From: Streptomyces sp. Tu 3180
GTDB lineage: Bacteria > Actinomycetota > Actinomycetes > Streptomycetales > Streptomycetaceae
Direction: 5' to 3'
DNA length: 64,000 nt
Assembly (NCBI RefSeq): GCF_009852415.1
Contig: NZ_WOXS01000002.1
Location: forward strand, 2,936,501-3,000,500
The position numbers were made by a program, and so were the translations under genes. Positions 27,361 to 36,547 of the stretch are shown here, in pieces; the stretch's first letter is position 1; every line of letters starts with the position of its first letter. The notes below the pieces were generated by a model. That model was not told where the DNA came from and ran no database searches. It saw only the letters and a program-made list of their open reading frames with translations.

Positions 27361-28008
27361 ATGCCCGTCTACACGCTGCCCGACCTGCCGTACGACTACT
27401 CCGCACTCGCCCCCGTGATCAGCCCCGAGATCGTCGAGCTGCACCACGACAAGCACCACGCGGCCTACGTGAAGGGCGCCAACGACACGCTGGAGCAGCT
27501 GGCCGAGGCGCGGGAGACGGAGGCGTGGGGCTCGGTCAACGGGCTGGAGAAGAACCTCGCGTTCCACCTCTCCGGGCACATCCTGCACTCGATCTACTGG
27601 CAGAACATGACGGGCCCGAAGGAGGGCGGCGGGGAGCCGCTGGCCCAGGACGGCGCGGGCGAGCTGGCGGACGCCATCACGGAGTCGTTCGGCTCCTTCG
27701 CCGGCTTCAGGGCGCAGCTGTCCAAGGCCGCCGCGACCACCCAGGGCTCGGGCTGGGGCGTGCTGGCGTACGAGCCGCTGAGCGGGCGGCTGATCGTCGA
27801 GCAGGTATACGACCACCAGGGCAACGTCGGCCAGGGCGCGACCCCGATCCTGGTCTTCGACGCCTGGGAGCACGCCTTCTACCTGCAGTACAGGAACCAG
27901 AAGGCGGACTTCGTCGAGGCGATGTGGCAGGTCGTGAACTGGCAGGACGTGGCGAGGCGCCACGAGGCCGCCAGGTCCCGCACGAACGTGCTGCTGCTCG
28001 CCCCCTGA
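27361..28008 (+). CDS. sodF: Iron (Fe-Zn type) superoxide dismutase
   Basis: 215 residues; converts superoxide to peroxide and oxygen in the cytoplasm. Metal ligands of the Fe/Mn family are present: His in [11 protein letters not shown], His in [12 protein letters not shown], and Asp/His in [13 protein letters not shown] (DxWEHAxY). The residues GVLAYEP and NQKADF also fit. The ATG at 27361 has GGAGGGG at 27346-27352. The Nur box just upstream is the standard arrangement by which nickel switches Streptomyces from SodF to the nickel enzyme SodN. Monocistronic between two terminators. Confidence 0.97.
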   Translation: MPVYTLPDLPYDYSALAPVISPEIVELHHDKHHAAYVKGANDTLEQLAEARETEAWGSVNGLEKNLAFHLSGHILHSIYWQNMTGPKEGGGEPLAQDGAGELADAITESFGSFAGFRAQLSKAAATTQGSGWGVLAYEPLSGRLIVEQVYDHQGNVGQGATPILVFDAWEHAFYLQYRNQKADFVEAMWQVVNWQDVARRHEAARSRTNVLLLAP

Positions 28009-28124
28009 GCACCCGGAGCGCCCTGAGCTCCCGGACCACCGGAAGCGCCCGGAGCACCCGGAGCGCCGTGAAGCGCCCTGCCCCGTGATCGTCTTCTCAC
28101 CGTTCACCCGGCAGGCGGAAAATG

Positions 28125-28161
28125 GGAAGCCCCCGCGAGGACGTGACTCGCGGGGGCTTCC
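28125..28161 (+). terminator. sodF terminator
   Basis: A perfect 15-bp stem (28125-28139 with 28147-28161). The stretch 28009-28075 before it carries a repeated 15-mer starting AGCACCCGGAG at 28008 and 28053. Confidence 0.8.
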
Positions 28162-28192
28162 GGTATGCGGCGGTCCGGGGCAGAGTGTCGCA

Positions 28193-28435
28193 ATGGCGAC
28201 ACAGAGGACGATGAAGGACTACTGCTGGACCTGCGGCGCGGACCAGCAGCACCGCCAGCTGAACAAGAAGGAGGAGGACTGGCTGAAGGAACGGCTGGGC
28301 CGGGCCGGCGTGGGCGAGTTCTGGCTCTGCGTGAACGTGCTGGACCCGGACACCGGCAAGCAGTGCCGCAACCTGCGCACGGGGTTCAACAAGAAGCCCT
28401 TCGCCGAGCCCATCAAGGTCCCCGTCCTGGACTGA
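28193..28435 (+). CDS. Small CxxC protein, 80 residues, unknown function
   Basis: MATQRTMKDYCWTCGADQQH opens with a CxxC pair (C11, C14), and two more Cys follow in WLCVNV and KQCRNL, so a four-Cys zinc ribbon is possible. Otherwise it is basic and soluble. The coding pattern is clear and no other frame competes. No strong ribosome site precedes the ATG at 28193, which lies 31 bases after the sodF terminator stem, so a leaderless or weakly translated message is possible. Its 3' end converges on the DsbA-like gene, 4 bp apart. I do not recognise the family. Confidence 0.75.
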   Translation: MATQRTMKDYCWTCGADQQHRQLNKKEEDWLKERLGRAGVGEFWLCVNVLDPDTGKQCRNLRTGFNKKPFAEPIKVPVLD

Positions 28436-28439
28436 CCCG

Positions 28440-29087
28440 TCACAGGTTGCTGAAGTCCGGGCCCTTCGTCCGGGTGCGCTTGATCTCGTAGAAGCCGGGC
28501 ACGGAGGCCACCGCGAGGGTGCCGTCCCACAGGCGGGCGGCCTCCTCGCCCTTGGGGGCCGGGGTGACGACCGGGCCGAAGAAGGCGATCTGCTCGCCGT
28601 CGGCGCCGGGAACCGCGATGACCGGGGTGCCGACGTCCTGGCCGACCTTGTCGATGCCCTCCTGGTGGGAGGCGCGCAGCTCGGCCTCGTACGGGGTGGA
28701 GTCCCAGTGCTCCATGAGGGACTCGGGCAGACCGACGTCCTTCAGCGCGGCGGCGACCGTCTCCTTCCCCGGCCCCTCGCCCTGGTTGTGGATGCGGGTG
28801 CCGAGCGCGGTGTAGAGGTCGCCGAGCACCTCGGCGCCGTGCTCCTGCCGGGCCGCGATGACCACCCGGACCGGCCCCCAGGCCTTGGTCTCGAGCATGT
28901 CGCGGTACTCCTCGGGAAGCTCGTCGAGCTTGTCCTCGTTGAGGACGGCGAGGCTCATCACGTGCCAGCGGACCTCGACGTTCCGCACCTTCTCCACCTC
29001 CAGCATCCAGCGGGAGGTCATCCAGGCCCAGGGGCACAGCGGGTCGAACCAGAAGTCGACGGGCGTGGCGGGAGACTTGTCCGACAT
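28440..29087 (-). CDS. DsbA-family oxidoreductase, mycothiol-dependent nitroreductase-like
   Basis: 215 residues with a thioredoxin/DsbA fold. The active-site region DFWFDPLCPWAWMTSRW places Cys18-Pro-Trp-Ala21; the mycobacterial homologue (Rv2466c) has CPWC, so here the resolving Cys is Ala. The inserted helical domain (LDELPEEYRDMLETKAWGP) and the cis-Pro region VGTPVIAVPG support the DsbA fold. A single-Cys site fits a mycothiol-dependent mechanism, as mycothiol can resolve the disulfide. The ATG at 29087 has GAGGAG just upstream; an in-frame ATG four codons earlier is possible. Confidence 0.88.
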   Translation of the reverse strand: MSDKSPATPVDFWFDPLCPWAWMTSRWMLEVEKVRNVEVRWHVMSLAVLNEDKLDELPEEYRDMLETKAWGPVRVVIAARQEHGAEVLGDLYTALGTRIHNQGEGPGKETVAAALKDVGLPESLMEHWDSTPYEAELRASHQEGIDKVGQDVGTPVIAVPGADGEQIAFFGPVVTPAPKGEEAARLWDGTLAVASVPGFYEIKRTRTKGPDFSNL

Positions 29088-29225
29088 GTCGCTCCTCATG
29101 AGGGAAGGGTTTCTCCGTGGGAACGCCGCGTCTCCTTCCTGCCATTCCCGGCTGCCCCGTGTCAGGTGCGCATGGCAGGATCGGTCCTGATCATTCCTGT
29201 CGACGACGCCTGAGGAGTGCCGCCC

Positions 29226-31802
29226 GTGCCCGGTGAGAATCTGACCCGCGACGAGGCCCGGGAGCGGGCCGCCCTGCTGTCCGTCGACGGGTACGAGGTG
29301 TCCCTCGACCTGCGTTCGGCGGTCGGCGAGGCCCACGGTGACGGTCCCCGCACCTTCCGCTCCGTCACCACGATCCGGTTCCGCTGCGCCGAGCCGGGGG
29401 CGGGCAGCTTCGCGGACCTGATCGCGCCGAGCGTGACGGCCGTCTCCCTCAACGGGCGGGACCTCGACCCCGGTGAGGTCTTCGACGGCACCCGGATCCT
29501 GCTGGAGGACCTGGCCGCCGACAACGAACTCGTCGTCGACGCCCAGTGCGCCTACTCCCGCACCGGCGAGGGCATGCACCGCTTCGTCGACCCCGAGGAC
29601 GGCGAGGTGTACCTGTACACCCAGTACGAGCCGGCCGACTCCCGCCGGGTCTTCGCGGGCTTCGAGCAGCCCGACCTCAAGGCCCCGTTCCGCTTCGAGG
29701 TGCGGGCGCCCGAGGGCTGGACGGTGTGGAGCAACGGCGCGGGCGAACTCACCGACGGCGTCTGGCGGTTTGCGGAGACCAAGCCGATCTCGACGTACAT
29801 CACGTGCGTGGTGGCGGGCCCGTACCACTACGTGACGGACGCCTACGAGCGGGTCCTCGAGGACGGCACCCGCCTGCGGATCCCGCTCGGCGCGATGTGC
29901 CGCAAGGGCCTCGCGCCGCACTTCGACGCCGACGACGTCTTCCTGGTGACCAAGCAGGGCCTGGACTTCTTCCACGACCACTTCGACTACCCGTACCCGT
30001 TCGGGAAGTACGACCAGGCGTTCGTGCCCGAGTACAACCTGGGCGCGATGGAGAACCCGGGGATGGTGACCTTCCGCGAGGAGTTCATCTTCCGGGGCAA
30101 GGTGACGCGGGCGTCCTACGAGGGCCGCGCCAACGTGATCCTGCACGAGATGGCGCACATGTGGTTCGGCGACCTGGTCACCATGGAGTGGTGGGACGAC
30201 CTGTGGCTGAAGGAGTCCTTCGCCGACTTCATGGGCGCGTTCTCGCTGGTCGGCGCGACCCGCTTCACCGACGGCTGGATCACCTTCGCCAACCGCCGCA
30301 AGGCGTGGGCCTACCGCGCGGACCAGCTGCCCTCCACGCACCCGATCACCGCGGACATCCGCGACCTGCAGGACGCCAAGCTGAACTTCGACGGCATCAC
30401 CTACGCCAAGGGCGCCTCGGTGCTCAAGCAGCTGGTGGCGTACGTCGGCCAGGACGCGTTCCTGGAGGGCGCCCGGCGCTACTTCAAGCGCCACGCGTAC
30501 GGCAACACCCGCCTCGGCGACCTGCTGTCGGCGCTGGAGGAGACCAGCGGACGGGACATGACCGCCTGGTCGCGCTCCTGGCTGCAGACGGCCGGCGTCA
30601 ACTCCCTCACCCCGCAGGTGCTGCTGACCGCCGGCGGCCGGATCGACGAGCTGGCGATCGTGCAGGAGGCCGCCGAGTCGCACCCCGAGCTGCGACCGCA
30701 CCGGGTGGCGGTGGGCCTGTACCGGCGCACGGACACCGGCGCCCTGGAGCGGTACGCGCGCGCCGAGGCGGACGTCGACGGCGCCCGCACGGTCGTGACG
30801 GAACTGACCGGGGCCGAGGCGCCCGAGCTGGTGCTGGTCAACGACGACGACCTGACCTACTGCAAGATCCGCTTCGACGAGACCTCGCTGGCCACGCTGC
30901 GCGAGCACCTGGGCGCGCTGACCGACCCCCTCGCGCGCGCCCTGTGCTGGTCGGCGCTGTGGAACCTGACCCGGGACGCGCTGCTGCCCGCGCGGGACTT
31001 CATCGACCTGGTGGTGCGGTTCGCCGGGCGCGAGTCGGACATCGGGGTGCTCCAGATGCTGCACGCCTGGGCCGAGTCGGCGCTCGTCCACTACGCGGCG
31101 CCCGGGTGGCGGGAGCGGGGCGGTGCGCTGCTCGCCGAGTGCGCGGAGCGCGAGCTGTACGACGCCGAGCCGGGCAGCGAGCACCAGCTGGCGTGGGCGC
31201 GCTTCTTCGCCCGGACGGCCGGGGAACCGGCGGGTCTCGGTCTGCTGACGGGTCTGCTGGACGGCACGTCGGCCGTCGAGGGACTGGTGGTCGACCAGGA
31301 GCTGCGCTGGGCGTTCCTGGAGCCGCTGGCCGCGCACGGGATCGCGGACGAGAAGGCCCTGGCCGAGGAGCTGGCCCGGGACGACACCGCCTCCGGCAAG
31401 CGGCACCAGGTCCGCTGTCTGGCCGCCCGCCCGTCGGCGGAGGTCAAGGCGCAGTGCTGGGCGCAGGTCGTGGAGTCGGACGCGCTGTCCAACGCGCTGG
31501 TGGAGGCGACCATCTCGGGCTTCGCCCAGTCCTCGCAGCGGGAGCTGCTCGCGCCGTACGCGCAGAAGTACTTCGCGGCGATCGAGCGGGTGTGGACCGA
31601 GCGGTCGATCCAGATCGGCATGGACGTGGTGCGGGGCCTGTTCCCCGCGCTGCAGGACTCGCAGGCGACGCTGGACGCGACGGACGCGTGGCTCGCGGCC
31701 CACGAGGACGCGGCCCCGGCGCTGCGCCGGCTGGTCCTGGAGGCCCGGGACGACCTGGCGCGGGCGCTGCGCGGGCAGGCGTGCGACGCTGCGGCGGGCT
31801 GA
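29226..31802 (+). CDS. pepN: Aminopeptidase N (M1 family)
   Basis: 858 residues. GAMEN exopeptidase motif at 273-277 and zinc site HEMAH at 307-311 with the third ligand Glu330 (KESFA). The N-terminal beta domain and the C-terminal ERAP1-like helical domain are present. It cleaves N-terminal residues from peptides in the cytoplasm. The GTG at 29226 matches the start of the paralogue at 46938 and has GAGGAG at 29212-29217; a GTG at 29217 overlaps that site. Divergent from the DsbA-like gene. One of two M1 enzymes in the window, which are very alike, so which carries the main role is unclear. Confidence 0.95.
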   Translation: MPGENLTRDEARERAALLSVDGYEVSLDLRSAVGEAHGDGPRTFRSVTTIRFRCAEPGAGSFADLIAPSVTAVSLNGRDLDPGEVFDGTRILLEDLAADNELVVDAQCAYSRTGEGMHRFVDPEDGEVYLYTQYEPADSRRVFAGFEQPDLKAPFRFEVRAPEGWTVWSNGAGELTDGVWRFAETKPISTYITCVVAGPYHYVTDAYERVLEDGTRLRIPLGAMCRKGLAPHFDADDVFLVTKQGLDFFHDHFDYPYPFGKYDQAFVPEYNLGAMENPGMVTFREEFIFRGKVTRASYEGRANVILHEMAHMWFGDLVTMEWWDDLWLKESFADFMGAFSLVGATRFTDGWITFANRRKAWAYRADQLPSTHPITADIRDLQDAKLNFDGITYAKGASVLKQLVAYVGQDAFLEGARRYFKRHAYGNTRLGDLLSALEETSGRDMTAWSRSWLQTAGVNSLTPQVLLTAGGRIDELAIVQEAAESHPELRPHRVAVGLYRRTDTGALERYARAEADVDGARTVVTELTGAEAPELVLVNDDDLTYCKIRFDETSLATLREHLGALTDPLARALCWSALWNLTRDALLPARDFIDLVVRFAGRESDIGVLQMLHAWAESALVHYAAPGWRERGGALLAECAERELYDAEPGSEHQLAWARFFARTAGEPAGLGLLTGLLDGTSAVEGLVVDQELRWAFLEPLAAHGIADEKALAEELARDDTASGKRHQVRCLAARPSAEVKAQCWAQVVESDALSNALVEATISGFAQSSQRELLAPYAQKYFAAIERVWTERSIQIGMDVVRGLFPALQDSQATLDATDAWLAAHEDAAPALRRLVLEARDDLARALRGQACDAAAG

Positions 31803-31835
31803 GCCGGCCCCCGGCCCGCCCCTGAGGCCGCACCC

Positions 31836-31930
31836 GCGACGGGCCCTCCCCGGGGTCTGCCCGTGACGGGCCCGCCCCCGGGACCTCCCCGTGACGGACG
31901 CGGCCCCGGGGCGTTTCCGCGACGGGACGC
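31836..31930. repeat. Degenerate ~28-bp tandem repeat, 3.3 copies
   Basis: Units start at 31836, 31863, 31891 and 31919, each opening G(C/T)GACGG and containing a CCCCGGGG-like core. It lies downstream of pepN between its stop and a terminator. It could form several hairpins. Spacer-less and degenerate, so not a CRISPR array. Confidence 0.55.
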
Positions 31931-31966
31931 CCGCAGCCGTTGCCGAACCCGGGCACGACGGCCGTG

Positions 31967-32002
31967 ACCCCTGGTCCCCACCTGCACGGACCAGGGGTTT
32001 TC
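31967..32002 (+). terminator. pepN terminator with T-tract
   Basis: An 11-bp perfect stem ACCCCTGGTCC / GGACCAGGGGT (31967-31977 with 31988-31998) followed by TTTTC. It is 165 bases past the pepN stop, and ends about 100 bases before the next gene. Confidence 0.8.
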
Positions 32003-32102
32003 GGTACCCGAACACATGTCCTTTAGTACGGCCTTGTCCCCGTTTGTCGACGGACGTGTAACAAGGGTTCAAAGGGGCTCCGGACGCGGGAAATTGCCGG
32101 GC

Positions 32103-33191
32103 ATGAACCACAACACCCCGCTCTCCCCCCGCCCCCTGCACCACCTCGCCGACGGCGGCCGCCGCGTGCTGACCACCGCCCAGCTCCGCACGCACGGCGT
32201 GTCGGCCGCGCAGGCCACCGAGCAGTGCCGCCCCGGCGGCCCCTGGCAGCAGCTCCTGCCCGGGGTCGTCCTGCTCCACCCCGGCCCGCCGACCGGCGAG
32301 GAGCGACTGCACGCGGTGCTGATGTACGCGGCGCGGGAGCGGACCGTGGGCGTCCCCGTCCAGCCCGGCGCGGACGCGCCACCCGCACCGCCCTACGGGG
32401 AGGCGATGATCACCGGGCTGGCCGCGCTGGCCCTGCACGGCTTCTCCTGCGCTCCCCCACTGTCCTCGCTGGACACCCTCGACGTCCTGGTCCCGCGCCT
32501 GCGCCGGCTGCGCTCGGCGGGGTGCGCCCGCATCGTGCGCGCCCCCGACCTGCCCACGCCGGTGCGGGTCCCGGTCCCCCGGGCCCTCGACCCCGTTCAC
32601 GCGGAGGACGCCACCGTCCCGGTGGCGCCGGTCACGCGCGCGCTGGCCGACGCGGTGGCGGGCCTGAAGGACGCGGACACGGTGCGCCTGCTGCTGACGG
32701 AGGCGGTGCGCGGCGGCCACTGCGAGCCGGCCGCGGTGGTGCGGGAGCTGACCCGGGCGCGGCTGCTGAACCGGCCGCACGTGGTGGACGCGGTGGACTC
32801 GCTGCTGGCCGAGGGCCGGGCGATGGCGGAGTCCCGGCTGTACCGGATGGTGCGCGACCACGGCCTGCCGGACCCGGTGTGGAACGTCGACCTGCGCCTG
32901 CCGGGCGGTCCCCACCTCGGGGGTCTGGACGCGTACTGGCCGGAGCAGGCGGTGGCGCTGGAACTGGACACCCGGGCGCCGCGCCCGGGCGGGCGGCCCG
33001 CCGACGACGCCCAGTGGTCGGAGTACGCCCGCAAGCGCGAGCTCCTGGAGCACCTCGGCATCACGGTCGTCCACATCACTCCGCGGGGGCTCCGGGACGC
33101 GATGGAGCAGCAGGCGACGGTGGTCCGCACGGCCCTGATGGCCTCGGCCGACCGCGATCCGGCGGCGTACGTCGTGGTGCTGCCCCGGTAG
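32103..33191 (+). CDS. AbiEi/DUF559-like protein, orphan
   Basis: 362 residues from the ATG at 32103. The N-terminus (GRRVLTTAQLRTHGVSAAQA..., then WQQLLPGVVLLHPGPP) looks like the winged-helix start of AbiEi-type antitoxins. The C-terminus (PDPVWNVDLRLPG..., VALELDTRAP, WSEYARKRELLEHLGITVV) resembles the PD-(D/E)xK-like DUF559/Vsr fold, with Asp/Glu and Lys/Arg in plausible places. Such two-part proteins are common and often solitary in Streptomyces. No toxin gene is adjacent. An upstream ATG at 32016 exists but the region lacks coding character. Function not established: a DNA-binding or nuclease role is inference. Confidence 0.7.
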   Translation: MNHNTPLSPRPLHHLADGGRRVLTTAQLRTHGVSAAQATEQCRPGGPWQQLLPGVVLLHPGPPTGEERLHAVLMYAARERTVGVPVQPGADAPPAPPYGEAMITGLAALALHGFSCAPPLSSLDTLDVLVPRLRRLRSAGCARIVRAPDLPTPVRVPVPRALDPVHAEDATVPVAPVTRALADAVAGLKDADTVRLLLTEAVRGGHCEPAAVVRELTRARLLNRPHVVDAVDSLLAEGRAMAESRLYRMVRDHGLPDPVWNVDLRLPGGPHLGGLDAYWPEQAVALELDTRAPRPGGRPADDAQWSEYARKRELLEHLGITVVHITPRGLRDAMEQQATVVRTALMASADRDPAAYVVVLPR

Positions 33192-33222
33192 TGCGGCGCC
33201 GCGGCGGCAGCCGGGGGGGGGC

Positions 33223-33253
33223 GCAGGGGCCGCCGGTGGCCGGCGGCCCCTGC
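33223..33253. terminator. Bidirectional terminator between convergent genes
   Basis: A perfect 14-bp stem (33223-33236 with 33240-33253) and a 3-base loop, 32 bases from the upstream gene's stop and 23 from the other. Confidence 0.8.
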
Positions 33254-33275
33254 CCCGTGCGCGCGGGCACGGGTG

Positions 33276-34463
33276 TCAGCCGCCGCAGAACTCGGCGTCG
33301 ACGACCGCCTCGGTGTCCCCCGACCAGTCTCCGTTGAAGTTGAACGCCAGCCCGCGCCGGCCGTCCTTCGTGACGGCGGCCTCGGACAGCGAGCCGTGGA
33401 TGCCGCCGCCGTGGCCCCAGACGGTCACGCCGCAGCTCAGCGTGGTGCTCGCCAGGCCCAGCCCGTAGGCGTGGGTGGCGTCCGTGGGCACCGTGGTGGT
33501 CATCTCCTCCAGCTGCTCCGCGGGGAGCAGCCGGCCCGTCAGCAGGGCCCGGTAGAAGCGGTCGAGGTCCTTGGAGTCGGAGATCATCTCGCCCGCCGAG
33601 TGGGCGAGGGAGGGGTTGAGGCGCGTGACGTCGTACGTGGGGCCCGTCGCGGTCCGCGCCAGCTTGGAGTAGGCGCGGCTGCTGGGGCCGGGCACGAGGA
33701 CGCGGGTGCCGGGCACCGAGGTGGCGGTCAGGCGCAGGGGGTCGATGATGCGCCGGCGGACCTCCTGGCCGTAGGGGCGGCCGGTGGCCTTCTCGATCAC
33801 CATGCCGGCCAGGACGTAGTTGGTGTTGGAGTAGTTCCAGGAGGTGCCGGGCTCGAAGTACGGCTCGTGGGCCAGGGCGATCCGCACCAGCCGCTCCGGG
33901 GTCAGGGTGTCGTAGCGGTGCTCGAGGAAGCCGTCCCTCAGGAAGTACGTGCGGCCGAAGTCCTCGTCCTCCGTGTAGCTGAAGACGCCGCTGGTGTGGT
34001 TCAGCAGCTGCCTCAGGGTGATCCGGGTGCCGTCGTGGCCGTTGCCGGTGATCAGGCCGGGCAGCCAGGTGTCGACGGTGTCGTCCAGGGACAGCCTGCC
34101 CTCCGCCTCCAGTTGCAGCAGCACTGTCGCCACGAAGGTCTTGGTGATGCTGCCGACCCGGTAGCGGTCGCGCGGGGAGCGCTCCCGCTGCGTGCGCAGG
34201 TCGCCCACTCCGGCGGTCGCCGACCAGGTGCCCCGCCCGTCCCGCGCCGTCGCCGTCACCCCGGGCACGCCGGCGGCGACCGCGGCCTCCATCGCCCGGC
34301 GGGTCGCCCGGTGGTCGCCGGTGCCGGTGGCGCCGGCGGTGGTGTTCCCCGTTCCGGCTCCGGGTCCCGCGGGCGCCGCCGCGGCGGGGGCCGCCAGGGC
34401 CGCCGAGAGGACCACCGCCACCGCCGCCGTCGCCACCGCCGCCGTCCGTGTGCGCATCCGCAT
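33276..34463 (-). CDS. Secreted serine hydrolase (D-Ala-D-Ala carboxypeptidase / class C beta-lactamase fold)
   Basis: 395 residues. Signal peptide at about 1-30 (RTRTAAVATAAVAVVLSAAL, AAPAAAA). The catalytic SxxK is SITK at 105-108, YSN at 211-213, and HGG (GHGGGIHGS) near the C-terminus replaces KTG. This is the R61 DD-peptidase-like pattern, S-x-x-K / Y-x-N / H-x-G. It acts outside the membrane, on muramyl peptides or esters. It is preceded on the same strand by the metallophosphoesterase after 93 bp with a hairpin in between, so probably a separate unit. Confidence 0.9.
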   Translation of the reverse strand: MRMRTRTAAVATAAVAVVLSAALAAPAAAAPAGPGAGTGNTTAGATGTGDHRATRRAMEAAVAAGVPGVTATARDGRGTWSATAGVGDLRTQRERSPRDRYRVGSITKTFVATVLLQLEAEGRLSLDDTVDTWLPGLITGNGHDGTRITLRQLLNHTSGVFSYTEDEDFGRTYFLRDGFLEHRYDTLTPERLVRIALAHEPYFEPGTSWNYSNTNYVLAGMVIEKATGRPYGQEVRRRIIDPLRLTATSVPGTRVLVPGPSSRAYSKLARTATGPTYDVTRLNPSLAHSAGEMISDSKDLDRFYRALLTGRLLPAEQLEEMTTTVPTDATHAYGLGLASTTLSCGVTVWGHGGGIHGSLSEAAVTKDGRRGLAFNFNGDWSGDTEAVVDAEFCGG

Positions 34464-34515
34464 GATCGTGTCTCCCCTGCTCGTCGGGCGTGGTCGCGGG
34501 GAGGGACCGCACGGG

Positions 34516-34538
34516 GGCCGGCGGGGTTGCCGCCGGCC
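34516..34538 (-). terminator. Metallophosphoesterase gene terminator
   Basis: A 9-bp stem GGCCGGCGG / CCGCCGGCC (34516-34524 with 34530-34538) 18 bases after the stop of the phosphoesterase gene. Confidence 0.6.
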
Positions 34539-34556
34539 GCCGCGGTTGGCCCGGTT

Positions 34557-36317
34557 TCAGCCCTTCCTCAGCAGCAGCTCCGTGTTGCGGTCCTCGGGGT
34601 CGCCGGCCAGGTCCGTACGGGCCCCGGGGGCGTTGAGGGAGAGCTCGCGGTAGAGGGAGGCGAGTCCGGTCCGGGAGAGGTCGGTGAAGTCGGTGCGGGA
34701 GGGGGCGGCGGACTCGACGAGGGTGGTGAAGAGGGAGAGCGTGCCGTCGTTGTTGTCCACCAGTTCGACGACCCGGGCCAGTTGCGGGAAGTCGACGTGG
34801 GAGGCGGTGGATATCTCCCAGAAGGAGCCGCCGGGCCCGGTGTGCGGGGTGACGGCGTTGCGGTGGATGTGGCCGTTGACCCAGGCCACCACGTTGCGGT
34901 GGCGGCCGAGGAGGGCGGCGACCTCCTCGCCGGTGTGGCGCCGTTCGCCGGGGCGGGCGGGGTCGGGATGGGTGTTGGTCATCGTCGTGCTGGTGTGGTG
35001 ACTGAAGACGATCGCGTAGGAGTCCTCGTGGGTCCGCAGCGTGCGCTCCAGCCAGCGCAGCTGGGCCGTGCCGAGGGAGCCCGCGTAGTGGCCGCCCGGG
35101 TCGGTGGTGTCGAGGCTGACGCCGATGACGCCGTCGGCGATGCGGAAGGCGTAGTACTGGGTGCCCTCGTCGAGGTTGGCGGCGGAGTAGCCGTGGCCCA
35201 CCGGGCCGAGGCCCCGGAAGCGGGGGTCCAGGTGGGCCCGGAGGTAGTCGGCGGGGGTGAACGTGGCCCGCTTCTCGTCGGGGGTGACCGGGCGCATGGC
35301 GCGGGAGTGGGCCCGCAGGAACTCGCCGTAGCGCACGCCCCGGGGATCGGTGGCCTTCTTGATGGCCTGCTGGAGCCGGTGCGCCTCGGCCGCCGGCACG
35401 TCCATCAGCTTCCTCCCGCCGACCGCCAGGTCGGTGAGGCGGGAGTCGCCGTGGGAGGCGTAGCAGCCGAGCGGCATCGAGTCGTGGTTGCCGACGGTGG
35501 AGTACCAGGGCAGGTTGAGGCCGGGGCTGTCGACCTGGCGGACGGCCGCCTCGAGGAAGCCGTCCAGGCGCGGGAAGCCGAGCTGCTTGTCGGTGTCGCG
35601 GACGGCGGTGTCGGGCTGCCAGTACTGCTTCAGGCCGCTGTTCTGGACGCCCTCGTAGTGGCGCGGGTCCCCGGTGTTGGGGGTGACGCGGCCCCCGCTC
35701 ATCACCGTCAGGAACCACTCCAGTTCGGAGCGGGCGTTGTTGTCGGTGTTGTCGCCGGTGGTCATCGCGAAGTGCAGCGGGGAGCCGGTGGCGGGGGCGC
35801 CGCGCAGCGCGTTGACCCGCTCCACCAGGGAGATCGCCCCGTGCACGGTCAGCGCCTCCTGGGGCCGCCAGGCGTGCGGGTCGGCCGAGCGCAGGTACTC
35901 CAGCCGCAGCGGGTGCTGGGCGTCGATGATGTGCAGGTCGGTGAGTTGCACGAACGCGGTGAGCGCCGTGCGGCGGTCGGCGCGGCCGGAGCGGGGCCCG
36001 GCGAGCTCACCGCGCACCACCCGCCCCCAGCCCGGCCCGTCCCCGAGGCGGCGGTAGCCTCCGGCGCCGCGCGGGACGGCCGTGCCGGCGAGGGTGGTGC
36101 CGCGCGTGTAGGGGGCGAGCGGGGCGGCCGGCGCCTGCCGCGAGGAGGCGAGCACGGCCTCCCCGGCGCCGGTGCCGGAGGTCGCGGCGGCGGCCCGGCC
36201 GTCCCCGGGCCGCAGGGCGTAGCCGGCGCCGGCGGAGAGGGCCACCGCTCCGGTGGCGGCGAGGAGGGAGCGGCGGTGGAGTCCAGTGGGGCCGGCGACT
36301 GGGCGTAGGCGCGGCAT
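34557..36317 (-). CDS. Tat-exported metallophosphoesterase
   Basis: 586 residues. Twin-Arg signal GLHRRSLLAATGAVALS followed by a hydrophobic segment. The calcineurin-type metal motifs occur in order: QLTDLHIIDA (D-x-H), GDNTDN, GNHDSM, SHHTS, and VNGHIHRN (GHxHxN). This matches a Streptomyces/actinobacterial family of secreted metallophosphoesterases of about 550-600 residues; the substrate is unknown and it may be a phosphodiesterase or nucleotidase. The ATG at 36317 has GGGGAGA upstream. The 230-bp stretch 36318-36547 separates it from the Nudix gene and shows no gene. Confidence 0.88.
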   Translation of the reverse strand: MPRLRPVAGPTGLHRRSLLAATGAVALSAGAGYALRPGDGRAAAATSGTGAGEAVLASSRQAPAAPLAPYTRGTTLAGTAVPRGAGGYRRLGDGPGWGRVVRGELAGPRSGRADRRTALTAFVQLTDLHIIDAQHPLRLEYLRSADPHAWRPQEALTVHGAISLVERVNALRGAPATGSPLHFAMTTGDNTDNNARSELEWFLTVMSGGRVTPNTGDPRHYEGVQNSGLKQYWQPDTAVRDTDKQLGFPRLDGFLEAAVRQVDSPGLNLPWYSTVGNHDSMPLGCYASHGDSRLTDLAVGGRKLMDVPAAEAHRLQQAIKKATDPRGVRYGEFLRAHSRAMRPVTPDEKRATFTPADYLRAHLDPRFRGLGPVGHGYSAANLDEGTQYYAFRIADGVIGVSLDTTDPGGHYAGSLGTAQLRWLERTLRTHEDSYAIVFSHHTSTTMTNTHPDPARPGERRHTGEEVAALLGRHRNVVAWVNGHIHRNAVTPHTGPGGSFWEISTASHVDFPQLARVVELVDNNDGTLSLFTTLVESAAPSRTDFTDLSRTGLASLYRELSLNAPGARTDLAGDPEDRNTELLLRKG

Positions 36318-36547
36318 GCGCGTGTCTCCCCGGGTGCGAACGCGTCGACAGTGGTCGCGGCGCGCCCGTCGGGCGGGCGCACCGCTCGTACTGGATGCTT
36401 GGCACCGGGAGTGACCTGTGTGTGAACGAGGCGGCAACGCGCAACGCCGATCGCCGTACGTGGATCTTCGACCACCCCGCGTGTCCCCGGCCGCTCCCGT
36501 GCCGGTCCGGAGGCGGTCGCTCTGCGTTCATCTCGCGGGGTAGGGGG

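Noticed and set aside
31836..31930. CRISPR array
   Set aside because: Repeats adjoin without unique spacers, are degenerate, and no cas genes are near.
33276..34463. True class C beta-lactamase
   Set aside because: The fold is the same, but the HGG third motif and the family context fit a DD-peptidase or esterase; no lactamase-specific feature was seen.
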